Shown here: positions 63,873 through 64,000 of the stretch, piece after piece
Layout: each line of letters opens with the position of its first letter
Numbering within the stretch: the first letter of the stretch is position 1
Assembly (NCBI GenBank): GCA_022539475.1
Contig: VCMS01000153.1
Coordinates: forward strand, 79,898 to 143,897
Direction: 5' to 3'
Length of the DNA stretch: 64,000 nt
Origin: Gracilaria domingensis
Lineage: Eukaryota; Rhodophyta; Florideophyceae; Gracilariales; Gracilariaceae
The notes under the pieces: model-generated
The model's database searches: none
What the model saw: the letters and a program-made list of their open reading frames with translations, nothing else
Told to the model about the DNA's origin: nothing
Translations under genes and position numbers: made by a program

Positions 63873-64000
63873 CTCTTATGTAAGTAGTAGCACCATGGGA
63901 AGAAGAAATGACGAGATACGACGACAAGATGAAGGGAAGGCGTCGAAGGGAGGACGGAGGTCGGCACAGTCACTATCGACGTCTTGCTCAGACGGAGGAT

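Noticed and set aside
1-64000. tRNA or rRNA genes
   Set aside because: No cloverleaf-like sequence with A and B boxes and no conserved rRNA core was noticed on either strand, though a covariance-model scan would be decisive.

Overview
This is a eukaryotic nuclear window dominated by transposable elements. About 60% of it is recognisable mobile DNA: two Ty3/gypsy elements, one Ty1/copia element plus a second copia remnant, a DIRS/Ngaro-like tyrosine-recombinase retroelement, two pogo-type DNA transposons, one PIF/Harbinger transposon and a DDE_4-type remnant. The few host genes are intronless, two have clear TATA boxes, and the best one is very GC-rich. Together with a decayed vanadium-haloperoxidase-like gene, this fits a red alga (florideophyte) best. 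That assignment is inference only; another alga or protist is possible.

Layout. 1-4945: minus-strand Ty3/gypsy element (LTR, gag, protease, RT) broken by in-frame stops. 5089-5524: GC-rich palindromic array with a conserved hairpin tail. 5900-9660: decayed DIRS-like element (RT, RNase H, tyrosine recombinase). 10864-35003: one large nest. A Ty1/copia element, bounded by 5-bp CACCC duplications, was invaded by a pogo element (15339-18253, TA duplication), a Harbinger element (18290-23990, TTA duplication, itself carrying a gypsy solo LTR and a second palindromic array), and a second, 11-kb pogo-type unit (23994-34944, TA duplication). This last unit carries a transposase and a roughly 2,000-residue cargo protein with nuclease-like and cysteine-rich regions. 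Removing the insertions restores contiguous LTR sequence, which supports the reconstruction.

35214-40845: host island with a GC-rich group II PLP-dependent decarboxylase and two small secreted proteins. 41500-44400: palindromes, a copia RNase H remnant with heat-shock-element-like sites, and a DDE_4 transposase remnant. 45487-50040: plus-strand Ty3/gypsy element, truncated in RT. 50565-51494: coiled-coil ORF. 52060-59181: three damaged host genes in a row: a C-terminal ECM29 fragment, a frameshifted ERGIC-53-like lectin and a frameshifted vanadium-haloperoxidase-like gene. 60337-60626: three tandem long hairpins. The rest of the right end holds nothing I recognise.

The least explained structures are two unrelated sets of three tandem long imperfect palindromes (51737-52068 and 60337-60626) whose arms stay complementary while their sequences diverge, several further solitary hairpins, and a two-copy module of GC-rich palindromes followed by conserved hairpins.
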